Below, piece by piece: positions 1 through 10,908 of a DNA stretch of 64,000 bases. Origin of the DNA: Trametes villosa (taxonomy: Eukaryota; Basidiomycota; Agaricomycetes; Polyporales; Polyporaceae); the NCBI GenBank assembly GCA_002964805.2, contig PUDQ02000001.1, positions 9,138,001-9,202,000 on the forward strand, in the 5' to 3' direction. Each line of letters begins with the position of its first letter. The first letter of the stretch is position 1. The notes below the pieces were generated by a model. It saw only the letters and a program-made list of their open reading frames with translations, searched no databases and was not told where the DNA came from. The position numbers and the translations under genes are program-made.

Positions 1-321
1 CCTACTGACGCCTTCATCCCGCATACAGAGGGCGTACAAGCCTACGCATCCTCTGTCGGCCCGCTCCTCGCGCCCCTCTACAAGCTCATTGCCGACCTCA
101 CCTTCACAACGCCCGCCAAAGGCGCCTACGGCCCCGTCTTCGCTGCCGCCTCGCCTATCCCGCGTGCCTCGCCGAACGCGTACCGTGGCGCATACCTGAA
201 GCCGCCGGGGGTGCCCGTGAAGGCGAACGCTCTGGCGGATCGGGAGGATCTACGGCGGGAGCTGTGGGAGACGACGGATGGGCTTTTGAGAGGGCTAGGG
301 CTGGAGCTGCCGGATGCGTGA
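1..321 (+). CDS. Short-chain dehydrogenase/reductase, C-terminal fragment
   Basis: The reading frame is open from base 1 to a TGA ending at 321 and gives the last 106 residues of a protein whose start lies outside the window. It is recognised by close similarity to the complete SDR encoded on the opposite strand at 1999-3489: both carry the block EGVQ-Y--SVGPLL-PLY, then PAKGA-G-VFAAASP-PRA, and end in LRRELWETT. This tail is typical of NAD(P)-dependent SDRs of the WWOX/retinol-dehydrogenase type. Rossmann and YxxxK motifs are not in the window, so activity cannot be judged. The substrate is unknown. Confidence 0.75.
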   Translation, partial: PTDAFIPHTEGVQAYASSVGPLLAPLYKLIADLTFTTPAKGAYGPVFAAASPIPRASPNAYRGAYLKPPGVPVKANALADREDLRRELWETTDGLLRGLGLELPDA

Positions 322-1998
322 GGAAGTGATGGGCCGGTAAACCATACCTGTCATAGATGTCTTCCGGATCACAACCCGACCATTCAAGCTATCGAGTGCG
401 GCCCCCTCCCGGCGGCGGCGGAGGTTGAAACTCTCACAAACAGAGCACAACTCCACGCCCACGATCGCGAGCAGAAGCCACCTTCAGAACTTCGGGGCGC
501 CGCCGTCATCCACGCCGCCGCTCGCCTTGATCGAGTTGACGGCGACGCCGAGCTGTAGCCCGCCGTCCAGGACCTCTAAGATGGCCCAGTACGGCATGTC
601 CCTATTGCCTGCCTACTACCGTACGATATCTCACAAGTCAGGCATTCAGGTTTCGAAATGTCGTGTAGTCAGAATATACTTACTCCAAGTCAGCCTCCCG
701 CTACGGGATACCCGCCGCTCATATAGCTTTCACATTGCCTGCCTCAGAGCCAATTCTGTCGAAGCTCCTCACTGGAGCCGATCACTCTCTCCATAGGACA
801 TCTACCCTCGATCGCAATGGCAGCCTCGTCTGCAAAGTGCCGGGCCTTGCTCGCCGGTCTCTTCGGCGCGTCAATGTCAACCACGATCGACGCCAGCCCG
901 GGAACATGTTCGCTTCGGCAACCGCCCGCTCACCGCCGGTCAGCCTCCCTCCTCGGTATATCAACCACCCTCTCCGCCCGTCCCCTCTTTCCTTCATTCT
1001 ACCACCCCACCTCCCCCTGCCCCGTTTGCACATCGCTCTCGGTGGATGCGCAGCTGCGAGTTGGCCGCGAGGCCTGCGTGGCACGCGCAACAACCGGCAC
1101 CCGCCAATGTGGTACGTCCTCGGTCCTCTCCGCCCTTCGGCCGCCGCCTTGTACTGACCCGGACTCTGCGTGTGGTGTCGTGCAGGCGCGGTGTCGCGGT
1201 TTGTGATGTCGTGGCCTATAGACAAGTGCCCTGCAAGAAGAGCATCGCGCCTGCGGCGAGCTCGGGGCCCCGCGCTGGACCCTAAGGGGAGGGGGGCCAC
1301 CGTGGACGCGTTTATCACCCGCCTGTGGGGTACGTGCTCTTTCGCTCCATCGCTGCGAAGTTTCATGCTAACCGCGCGTCTCTGGTACTAGGACTTCTGA
1401 CGTTCCGGTTTTTTGGCTGCTTACAGCTCAGCAAGACGCCGCCCGACGGATCGCGCAAGAGCGAGGAAGACAAGAAGAGGCAAGACCGAGGACAGCACGA
1501 AGACCAGGTCGCGATGGACGGACGGACCCGCGATGGACGAAGACGACGGACGGGCGCCCTCCGCGAGCGAGGACGACGGGCTCAAGGGTCGAGCTCGGGA
1601 GGTCTCCGATATCCCGCCAATGCGGGTTAGGTATGTGATTCCTGTCGGGGGGTGGCAGAGGCTGGGGTATCTCTCGGGGACAGCGCAGGCCTCATCGTGG
1701 CCCCCGGGTCTAGTACCCGCCTTACGCGGGGAAGCCAACTGCGCTCATGTAACGCGTCCTTCCTCTGCCTATTACTATGCATATCTATTCGCGACGGTAG
1801 CTGGAGATATGGGGCACTGTTGGGATGTTTGTACGTGGTGGTAGCATATCCTGTTGAATCTCACCTTGTACAATGACAAGTTCACTCCATCTTCGGATGC
1901 ATCGCGAGCGCAATCATGACCGTCGTAGATTTGGCTGTGAGCTCATCAATCTGTCTGCGAGCTATACATTACACGAACTCCAACAACCATCCCTCCAC
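322..1998. other. Spacer between convergent SDR genes; no firm gene
   Basis: There is no convincing gene in about 1.7 kb. The middle (roughly 817-1630) is very GC-rich and open in several frames on both strands. It contains splice-like junctions (donors near 1111 and 1329, acceptors near 1053 and 1392) that could assemble a small basic protein on the plus strand starting at ATG 817. The resulting peptide is Arg/Ala/Pro-rich, resembles no family I recognise, and could be an artefact of base composition. Confidence 0.4.
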
Positions 1999-3489
1999 TC
2001 AAACCTCCCCCACCTCAACGCCTGCCTCCTTCAACACCCTCTCCGTCGTCTCCCACAACTCCCTCCTCAGCTCCCCATCCGCGGCCGCCACATGCGCCGC
2101 GCCGCACTTCCCCGGCCCGCTCAAAAACGCGCCCTTATACTCCTCGATCTGCGCGCGCGGCACGGGCGACGCGGCGGCGAAGACGGTGCCGAGCGCGCCC
2201 TTGGCGGGGCTCGCGAACGTCAGGCGCGCGATCGTGCTGTAGAGTGGGGAGAGGAGCGGGCCGACGGAGTGCGCGTAGCCTTGGACGCCCTCTGCGGGAG
2301 GGTTTGAGGGATGTTAGGAGGGGGTTGGGAAGGGAGAGGGAGAAGAGGAAAGGGGGACGTACCGGTGTTCACGGGGCCGGGGTCGACGCCGATGCAGAGG
2401 ATGGGCACGCCCTCCGCATCCAGTTTGTCCTGGAGCTCCTTGATGAATATGTACTGCATGAGCTTGCTGTATGCTACGCGATAAGTCGGCGCCGTGTCAG
2501 TGATCCATGCGCTTCCAGTGGGAGTCAAAAGACGGACCATAGCGGAGGAACTGAGGGAACGTGGTATCCGCGAACTCGCGGTTCAAGTCGTCCAGGTTGC
2601 GGAACCGGACGTCCTTCGGACATTGGCTGTTTGCGCTTGAGTTCACCTGCAGCGACGTAGTGAGCACAAGCATGAATGGCCAGCGACATGAAGCATGCTC
2701 ACAGCAACAATGCGAACGTCGCTGTCTGGCCGCTGCGACGTCCGCTTGAGGAGAGGCAGCAGAGCACGGGTGAACACATACGTGCCCACGTAGCTGTAGA
2801 GGGAGGAGTTCATCGGAATTTGAGGGAAGGCGACGCGTTGCGTGTTTGCTCACTTCACCATAACGATATCCTGAATGTCTGTATCGGTGATATAGCGTGC
2901 GATCTCGTTCATTGTGAACGTGACTTACCATCGTGGGTCTTCTGGTACGGCTGTAGCAGCCTAAAGACACCAGGGAGGTTCGAAACATGACTACAAAAAT
3001 ACCTTCGGGCAGGGTATACTCACAGCGCCGCATTGTTGACTGTCAACATCCTCGCGCATGAGCCAACTTGAATCCACTACATTCAAGTCAACGCCGCACG
3101 CTTACCCAGTATATCTAACCGACCCTCCCTCTGCATGAAAGCCTCCGCAGAAGCCTTGACATCTCGCGGATCGCTCAGGTCGAGCTCGTGCCAGAGTACA
3201 TCCCCATTACCCGGTTCCAGGCCTTCGTCGTGCAGCCGCCTCGCGATCGCGATCTGCGCCTTCTTTTCGTTGCGCGCGCCCAAGTACACCTTCGCTCCTC
3301 GCCTGGCTAGCTGCTGAACTACAGCGAAGCCTATTCCTGCACTGTGCGAATGTTATGAGCTCTTTGCGGGCTGGAAGACGGAGAGAATGTGTATGAGGGC
3401 ACTCACTTTCCTCCCGTTACCAAGGCGACCTTTCCCCGCAAGTCTGGGACGTCTTTGGCAGGGTCAAACGACTTGGAGAACAGGCCCAT
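1999..3489 (-). CDS. NAD(P)-dependent short-chain dehydrogenase/reductase
   Basis: The start is ATG at 3489, with N-terminus MGLFSKSFDPAKDVPDLRGK, and the stop is TGA at 1999. Joining exons gives KVALVTGG-NAGIGF (dinucleotide-binding Gly motif), the beta-4 motif VNNAAL, and the catalytic RYAYSK (Tyr-x-x-x-Lys), followed by IGVDPGPVNT. About six short introns are needed; the Gly motif and the Tyr/Lys box are each split by one. This is a classical SDR oxidoreductase, probably cytosolic, with no signal peptide. It is a paralog of the fragment at 1-321 and converges on it, which suggests an inverted duplication. Substrate specificity cannot be read from sequence; the closest characterised relatives are retinol-dehydrogenase/WWOX-like enzymes. 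Confidence 0.85.
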
Positions 3490-4681
3490 ACTGATACCTC
3501 GAGGTAGAGAAGCAGTCAGTGATAGCTTGGACTGAGTGCGCTGCTTCGCTCTGGTCGTTTCGAGTGGAAGCCAACCCTGAGAATATTCAACACGTATCAC
3601 GGCGTTCCTCGGCTTCCAACCCCGCGACACACACGAGCGCCTCAACGAGACATTGAAGCGGACGGGAAGGATGGGGGCACAATGAACTTGGGTGCCCACT
3701 AGGGCTCGGAGCTCAAAACGTGGTAAACGATCTTGAGTTGCGGTTGAACGTTGAGCGCTGGTGAGTATTTCGAGCAAGGACTTAAGCATGATGAACGCGC
3801 TTACCTAGGTGCCACGCACTCCAGCGTGTCATGTATGGGCGCAGTGGCCTGCAAGTGTACCTACATCGCACCAAGAGCTGTTGGACCGTCAACGTTATGC
3901 CATCTTGCGCGCGGATGAAGTCCGAGGTCCGATCCGTGCGGAAACTTAAGGACGGGGAAGCTCCCCGGTTGAATGGATCCTCCGAAACTCCAGATCGGGA
4001 CAGAGCTCGGGACCGGCTCCCCACGTCGTTGGCCGATCCCGCGATCTTCGTTTTGGACAAACTCTAACCCAGACACTGCCATGGCAGGTGCGCCCAAGGA
4101 GCATATCAAGCAAACATTGTCAGCTCAACGTTCTTGCAGTGAGTTTACAGGTCCTTTGGCTCGCCAAATGTCTGCGATATTGTGGCTCAGCGTCGCGAAT
4201 CATGAGGAATTTCAAGAGCGGAGACCTCGCGGCTGGAGGTCGTGAAGCCTGCTGCCCCGGTACCGCCGCCATTCCGAAAGACGACGTGGGCCAACAGGAG
4301 CCAACGCGTCGGCAAAATCGTGGACCCACTCGATCTGTCATCGGCAGCTATCCCCGATCGTTCCTGGCCTGTTCAGCGAATCCTGTCCACGGCAAGCTTC
4401 GCGGCTCTTCACGGTACCGAACGAAAAGAGCGAGTGCTAGGCTGCCTGACAAATCTCCTGTGACTTTGGGTTTTCTTGGAAGACTGTGTGGCGCTCGGCA
4501 CTGAAGTACTGACACACCAGGCCGGTCCATGTCTGTCCCGCACGCAAACTGCGCACGAGCGTGGCTCAGAGACGCGTCGAAGCCTTCGTCTTCCGACTAA
4601 TCCTCATACCTCTCATACCTCTCATTCCTCGCGTCCTCTCCTCGGTTCCTCTGCATTTAGTCGCCCCAAGTCGTTTTCGCG
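3490..4681. other. Divergent intergenic region (SDR / DUF6534 gene)
   Basis: About 1.2 kb separates two divergently transcribed genes. Short open frames occur on both strands, but none shows a family signature or a consistent exon chain. It presumably holds the two promoters. I see no clear TATA box adjacent to either start, although T/C-rich tracts lie just upstream of 4682, as is usual for fungal promoters. Confidence 0.4.
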
Positions 4682-6695
4682 ATGACTGTGGTAGACGAAA
4701 TGGCAGGCGCTCTCCTCATCGAGGTCTGCCTAGCCTGCATGTACGCTCAACTTCGCGGCTCTCTTCCACCCGGCCCGTCGCCCGCTCATCATCGTTTTCC
4801 ACGCAGTCTTTATGGTGTGACTACACTTCAAATGTTCATATATTATCAAACCTTCTCGAAGGATAGTCGCTTCCTCAAGGGCGTAGTCGGGACCGTTTGG
4901 TAAGTGCTGTCCCTGGAACAGGATATGCTGCGTATTGACAGGGTTTGGCAGGGGTTTGGAGAGCGTACACACCGCGCTATGCATGGTCATGGTATACGCA
5001 TATACCGTGTCACACTTCGGGGATCACGAGTTCCTCGGGAGGATCTACTGGTACGTTCGATGCTCCGCCTTTCATACTGTGCACGGAAGGCCAGAGTAAC
5101 GATCGACAAACCAGGGGAGCAGGAGTAAGTCCTTGCCTTCACCCACTTTCAATTTCTTTTGATAGTCTGGGCTGTGCAGGCGAGCATCTTGGTCGGGGTA
5201 CGTTCATGTTCTACCAATCCGAGAAGCATGTGTTAACCCGGCAGCGATAGGTCTTTATCTCTGCACTGGTACATGCGTGGGTACCGCAATGCGACCTTGA
5301 ACGCTATCGTCAGTCACTGAGTCGCAAACCAGATTCTACATCAGGAGGGTTTGGATAAGTACGTGCCTGGCCCGACGCGACTGAACTCCGACGTGCTAAC
5401 GCATATACTGGACAATAGTGAGTAGCGGGTCAATACCTGTGACCGCCGTCATCGTAAGTCTCTACTCCTCAGAGTATCTCGAAACAATACTGATGCTAGT
5501 ATCCCGTCCAGGCTCTCCTCGCACTTTGTCGGTTCGGTAGGTATAGGTACACCCGTCTACGCTGTCCCATATTGATCAACTGACTCTGCGATAGGCTCTG
5601 GAATCGGTACGTTGTCCCCTAGGTAGCCTGTCTATCCAACCGCACTCTGACGGGAAGATACACCCTTGGCATCCAGGTTCCTTCGCACTCAGGTATCGCA
5701 TCCTACCCTGTCACAACCTGCGCGCATACATTAACGCCTCAGTCTAGCCTGGAGATCACCGACTGGACGCTCTTCCGCGCCAACGCCTCTCCACTAGTCA
5801 CCATCGCTCTCGGCCTCGGCTGCGCGTCTGCTGTCGACGTTCTCGTCTCGCTCACGCTCAGCTACTACATCCGGCGCGACCGGGGCAATTGGGAGAGGTA
5901 AGTCGTGCCTCCTCGCCTTGTCACGGTCAGACTCGCCTCGGACATTAATGTTGTTAAATGTGGTAGGGGGAGTCAGGAGGGCGACAGCCGTATCGACACT
6001 ATACTGGTCTACGCCGTGAACACCGGCGCGATCACTGCGTATGCCCACCTCCGCATCCGGTAATGTATGGGTTGCGAAGCTGACATCCCTTCCGCATGTA
6101 GTATTGCCTCGCTTCTCAGCGTCGTTCTCGTGAGCTATTACCGTTCAGCAGCTTGCCGCACGCGCTCACGTAGTCCTCCGCGCAGTTCGCCACCCAGAAG
6201 CAAAGCCTCGTCTTCCTCGGGCTTGTCGAGATCCAGAGCAAACGTGCGTAATCCTTCCCCGGCCTGATACCCTATTCTCTTCCTCCTTGTCTGATCCCTA
6301 CTCTCCGCAGTCTACGCGAACTCGTTCCTCGGCAGCCTCAACGTGCGCGCCATCGGGCGCGACGACGCGCCCACGAACGGCTCCTCCTTCCCCGCATACC
6401 GGCTGCCGCAGCGCGCGTCCGCCGCTGCGGGCATCCCGCGTTTCCGCACGCCTGGCTCGCTCGAGTTCACCGTCGTACGTTTTCTTCGTACTCTACGTCA
6501 TGTATAGGAGAGGCTGATGTCGAAAATTTGTAGCCGGAGATTTCGGTGCACCAGCAGACGGTCGTGATGCACGACGGGGGTGACGTCGATGTATGTACTT
6601 GCTCTTGTATGACTCGCAGCTGGTGTGCTGACGTTCATTACGCTGCGCTTAAGGCGTACAGCCAGAAGAGCATCAAAGCCGAGCTTGTTTACTAG
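4682..6695 (+). CDS. DUF6534 seven-helix membrane protein
   Basis: The start is ATG 4682 (MTVVDEMAGALLIE) and the stop is TAG 6695, with about thirteen very short exons. Spliced landmarks follow the DUF6534 plan: LYGVTTLQMFIYYQTFSKD after TM1; VWGLESVHTALCMVMVYAYT; SHFGDHEFLGRIYWGAGAS; LVGVFISALVHAFYIRRVWI; a luminal segment; SYYIRRDRGNWERG; and the hallmark DTILVYAVNTGAITAIASLLS followed by KLYANSFLGSLNVR. The C-terminal tail of about 75 residues is Ser/Pro-rich and cytosolic in the usual topology. The family is abundant in mushroom-forming fungi and has no established biochemical role. Membership is clear. One or two exon borders around 5600-5720 could not be phased unambiguously by eye. 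Confidence 0.85.
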
Positions 6696-6877
6696 CCACT
6701 ACGGACTGGACAACCCAAGACACGCTTCGTGGCGATAGGTACACGGGATTGAATTGCAGAGACACAGTAAGGAAGTACAGTAACGGACAGATATACAAGC
6801 ACATACACCTATACAAAACGCCGGGCATCGGCGAAGCCGATGATAGAATACATAAACAAGAGCGTGGTGCGCGCCGC

Positions 6878-8271
6878 TCACTCGTCCTCCGAATAGGAGT
6901 CGTCATCCAGCTGCTCCTCGTCGTCTTCGGCGTCAGCGGCGAGCCCAGCGTTGTCCTCCTCAACATTCGTCGTCACCGCCGAAGCACCTTCTGCGAGTTC
7001 CTCTCCCTCCTGCGGCTCCTGTGGATCCTGCGCCGCCGCTGCCGCCGCCGCCGCCGTCGCCGTCGCCCGCTCCTCGGCGATTTCCTCCAATCGCTCCTCA
7101 AGCTCCGCCTGCCCGATCTCTCCCAACATGAACCGCTTCGTCGGGCACTTACCGCCCGCCTCCAGATGCTTATCCATCACGCGCTTGTAATTGTCCCACC
7201 TTCCGGGCCAGTACACGAACCCGCATCCCAGACACTCCAAGGTACACCCCATGTGCGCCGCAAGGACGTGCTTGCGGAGGTCGCCCCCGGTCCCCGCGCA
7301 GCCCAGCCAGCCGCACTGGCCCGACGGCGTGGGGAGCCGCTGGAGGTTCGGCCAGACGCGGGTGGACGGCCACTCCTCGGGGATGGGGGCCCCGTTCCAG
7401 ACCCAGGTCGCGTCGCGCGGCATCATCCACCTGGTGCGCCAGCCCGGGGGCGGCTTCCCGTCTGGAGGACTGTATTGACGCTTCCGCTTCTGCGGGGCGG
7501 CCGCCGCCGCTGCGACAGGCTTCTTGGTGGTTTGCGGGTGCGGCGCAGGACGGGCGACCTTCTTGCCCTTCTTGCGGGAGCCGGGGCCGACCGTGACCGT
7601 AGCGGACGGAGTCACGTCCTCGACCTTCGTAGCGGAGGACGACGCCTCGGTGCCAGCTTGCGGAGGCCGTAGGCGCAGCGTCGGCAGTGCCTTCACTGTA
7701 TCCGAGTCCGAAGGCAGCCGGAAAGAAGCGGGGAGGATAAATGCGCCTTCCATCACCGCTGCGTGTAGCGCGGCGATAGGATCGTCGTGGAGCTCTGGTT
7801 GTACCACACGACAGTATGGGCTGGGCTAGAGGGTGAGGACGGATACGCAGAGAGAGATAGCGGGACGTACCCCTCGTACACGGCGGATGTGCGTGCCGCC
7901 GTGGGCTGCGTACTCGACAGCGTTCCTGACCGAGGGCCAAGCCCGGACGCAGAGCCGCTTCCGCTTTCTCCGCAAGATGGTGAGGAAGGATCCACGACCA
8001 TGTCTTGTTGAGGATCGCCACCTTCCGAATCGACGTCCATGGCCACGACTTCCAGAGGTCCATGGAGAGGACCATAGACCTGGGAAGTAATTCCGAGGGG
8101 AGACTCAAGACATTCGGCCAGGCCCCTCGGGTCAACCGTTCTATGTGCCTTCAGTGACGACGCGGAATAGGAAAATATTATGCGCTCACAAGGGCGCGGG
8201 GGATCCTTCCTCAGTGCGCACTGCATGCACTCCAGCCTCACCCGCTGCGGCGTCCAAATGCTCGTAGGCAT
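6878..8271 (-). CDS. Zinc-finger-like nuclear protein, uncharacterised
   Basis: The last large exon ends at a stop at 6878. An intron with acceptor near 7822 joins it to an upstream exon that begins with ATG 8271 at the latest. The N-terminus contains LECMQCALRKDPPRPCER, a Cys-rich motif. The middle is basic and Ala/Pro-rich (KKGKKVARPAPHPQTTKKP). It is followed by a C2H2-like unit (CGWLGC-x10-HVLAAH) and a second Cys/His cluster (CLGCGFVYWPGRWDNYKRVM...KHLEAGGKC). An Ala-rich helix and a highly acidic tail (EEDNAGLAADAEDDEEQLDD) close it. This resembles Zn-finger proteins common in agaricomycete genomes that lack known targets. DNA binding is an inference. Additional upstream exons cannot be excluded. 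Confidence 0.6.
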
Positions 8272-9590
8272 TCTGTGCCCATGTCACCTGCCCTCCTCTG
8301 CTAAGAATCAGTACCGTAGGGAGATGCGAGATGTAGCGTGCTTACAGGGTCAGGAAGCCGCGCACGTCTTCGCTGTCGTTGCCCCCGGTAAAGTCCATCG
8401 CAGCGACGACCCAGGGTACACCCGTTTGCACGGAGCTCTGGGAGGGAGAGCCGGGTGAGGAGGGATGTAGCAAAGCTCTGAGCGGGCCCCTCGCGAGTTA
8501 TATCCCGGACGTCCAGGGGCGAGCCTTCGAGCTCCGAGTGCCAGCCCATTGTGCCGTCCTATGGCGAGCAAAGCGGGAGCACGAGGCGAAGTAGGAGCCA
8601 GAGCATACAAAGGGCGCTTTCTGACAGCAATCCATAGCCAGGGTTGACATGCATAGCATCTGTCGCTGTTCGGAGGGCCAGGACGTCGTTGCTGGTGTGG
8701 CGGATAGGGGAGACGATCGACGCTTGGACATCTGGGACGCAGTCAGGAATAGAACAATAGCTTCCAGTACTTTGGAATCGTGCTGCCACTCCTTCACCAG
8801 GCACAGCCAGGTCCCCCTTCGCGGGTGTTCTGCCCGGCGGTCACGACTGCAGAATCTTTCGGATCGAACGCTGGCACCATGCCACGCCAGATGCGCCCTT
8901 TGCACAAGGATGCGCCCCGGCCAAACTATCTGCTTGTATTACTTCGGTGAGCATCATGAAGAATATGAACGGCATTGCTCGTACCTAACTCAGACCTGAC
9001 AATCCAGGCATCAGCTCATGCCAGTGGAAAGCCTGGCCCGGTCGGGCTAACAAGACCGTTGCGGCGAGCATCCTCAACTATCACTGCATGTCATGATATT
9101 GCGGCCTTCAGCAACACGTTGGCACTGAGATGGCTAGACTGGCTTCAGACATGTTCTGGCGGAGACGCGTAGTGATGACCGTGGCGGCTGGCAGGGAGCA
9201 ACATCGGGCGCTAACACTGGTGGTGGCGGTCCTTGAGTGAATAGTAGCGTAGAACCCTAACCCATACGCGCACGAAGGCCCTATAGTACTACTTGACGGT
9301 AACTTCGCCACTGCCATTACCCTGCAGATAGCCACAGCTGACTGGGGGCCAAAAGGGAGTCCGACATAGCTCATGACAGATAGGAGGTGACACCAAGAGA
9401 TAGATGTATTACATGAAAGAAGCCGGACGTATTGACATATAGCCACATAGTACTCAGAGATTCAGAAATTCCCAGGCAAGGGATGCACAGGGTATACAGT
9501 GAGGCTGACGAGATGCACAAGAACTAACAATACCACGAGTCCAAAGGTCCCAATAGGCGGTGCCCGGGCGCGCGCGCCCCAGTACGCCGT
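8272..9590. other. Intergenic, no gene seen
   Basis: No open frame in this 1.3 kb has a family signature or a plausible exon chain. Short frames at 8301-8610 (minus) could supply 5' exons of the zinc-finger gene, but no join was compelling. Just outside, 9560-9590 holds a short GC-only tract (cgggcgcgcgcgcccc) at the 3' end of the next gene. Confidence 0.35.
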
Positions 9591-10419
9591 CTACCCTTCC
9601 GACTCCTCTTCCTCCTGAGCAACGGCGCGAGCCGCCCTGGCGGCCATGTCCCTAGGCGAAACTACGTTCGTGTCATCTAGCAGCGCCGCACGCTTTATGC
9701 TACGCGCGGTCGGCTTCGCGCGAACCTTCTCCTGCCTAGGAGTGCGCGGCCCCGGCTCGACGACGACTGCGGCCCCGGACGCGTGAACGCGTTCCTGCGC
9801 CGGGGTTGCAGCATTCTCCTTTTGAAAATGAGCCGAGTCGTTTCGCTTGGCGAGAGGCTGAGAGCGAGACGATGCGCGACCGGGGGCGTCGACGTGATGG
9901 AGCTCGCCGACTCCCCCTACGGGCCTCAGACGCATCACGCCGGTCTCGTCGAGGAAGGACTCGTAACCAAGGGGAACACCCATGCTGCGAGGCGTCAGTG
10001 GAGGTTGCAGCTAGCAAAAAGAGAAGTACGCACTTGGGGTAGTCCAGCATACCGTTCTCGTCCAGTGCGCGCCGTGCCGCGCCCGCCAGATCCCAGTGCC
10101 CGGCGGTTACATGGTCTTCCAGGTTGCTACCGTAGCCTCCGCCCAGATCATCGCCGCTAAGACCAAAGTCAATTCGGTTTTTCGCGCAGAAGAGTGTGCG
10201 GACTACTCACCCCATAGAAAGATCCGTATAGTTATGGTCCGGAACCGCGGGCCCCCAGTATGCCGCGTGCGAGAACTCCATAGGTATCGTTGGTATAATG
10301 GACAAGATATGTTCAGCAGAAGGAAGGGCGGAAGGGGAGCACGGATCGAAGGACGGCGCAGGAAGGTGTATGGGACTCACTCTGAAGTACGGCGGCTTTT
10401 TATGCAGATCCACCGTCAT
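9591..10419 (-). CDS. Small conserved-looking hypothetical protein
   Basis: The stop is TAG at 9591, and the first in-frame ATG I can support is 10419 (MTVDLHKKPPYF). Three introns join cleanly: R|FSHAAYWGPAVPDHNYTD, SMG|GDDLGGGYGSNLEDHV, and DENGMLDYP|SMGVPLGYESFLDE. The product is about 210 residues. The first half is aromatic-rich and looks folded; the second half is basic and low complexity, ending EEEESEG. The frame stays open upstream of 10419 to about 10548 without an ATG, so an earlier exon may exist. No domain is recognised. A nuclear location is suggested only by the basic tail. Confidence 0.5.
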
Positions 10420-10908
10420 GCAGCACTCATTGTTCCATCGAGGAGGCCATCCGATGTAAGCGCCTTGGTAGGAGTCGCAGCTCACCCGAACGACCTTTAG
10501 CCAGAGCAGAGCCAGTCGCCGTCGCAACGAGGGGGTAGGATTGGACACGCGTTGCGGGAGCCGTTCATTTCCGAGTCGAGGGTACCTCTGACAGCGGCTG
10601 CGGATCGGGTTAGGCCACAGGAATAATGATCGCCAGACGCTTTGCTTCGTCTCCTTTGACCGGAGCTGCGAGGACAGAAAGGGCAGACAATCAGGTCGAG
10701 CTCAGAACCTCTTCACGCAAGAGCCACGGCTGTGTGTTGACCGGGTGTGAGTGGGGGCCCGCAAGATACCCAGTAATCCGGGTAACTTTTGGCGAGCAGG
10801 GCCTGGTTAAGGGTAAAGAAGGGGGTAAGCCAATTTCATTCGGCGCAGACTAGCACAGTCGCCAACGGAAAGCTGAGTGGTAAGCTCAGCCATCTCGTCA
10901 GAGAGACT
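10420..10908. other. Intergenic between unknown gene and S10 copy A 3' end
   Basis: About 490 bp with no gene seen. It should contain the 5' region of the small gene at 9591-10419 and the 3' untranslated region of the carboxypeptidase that ends at 10909. Confidence 0.35.

Noticed and set aside
782..1366. 194-codon open frame on the minus strand in a GC-rich stretch
   Set aside because: Arg/Gly/Pro-biased composition typical of an antisense frame in GC-rich DNA; no domain, and overlapping open frames on the other strand.
2978..2992. GGTTCGAAAC resembling a tRNA B box
   Set aside because: It lies inside the SDR gene. No A box or cloverleaf can be formed at the expected distance.
6749..7672. 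307-codon plus-strand frame opposite the zinc-finger gene
   Set aside because: Strongly Arg/Leu-biased mirror of the minus-strand gene, which has Cys/His motifs and a coherent exon join.
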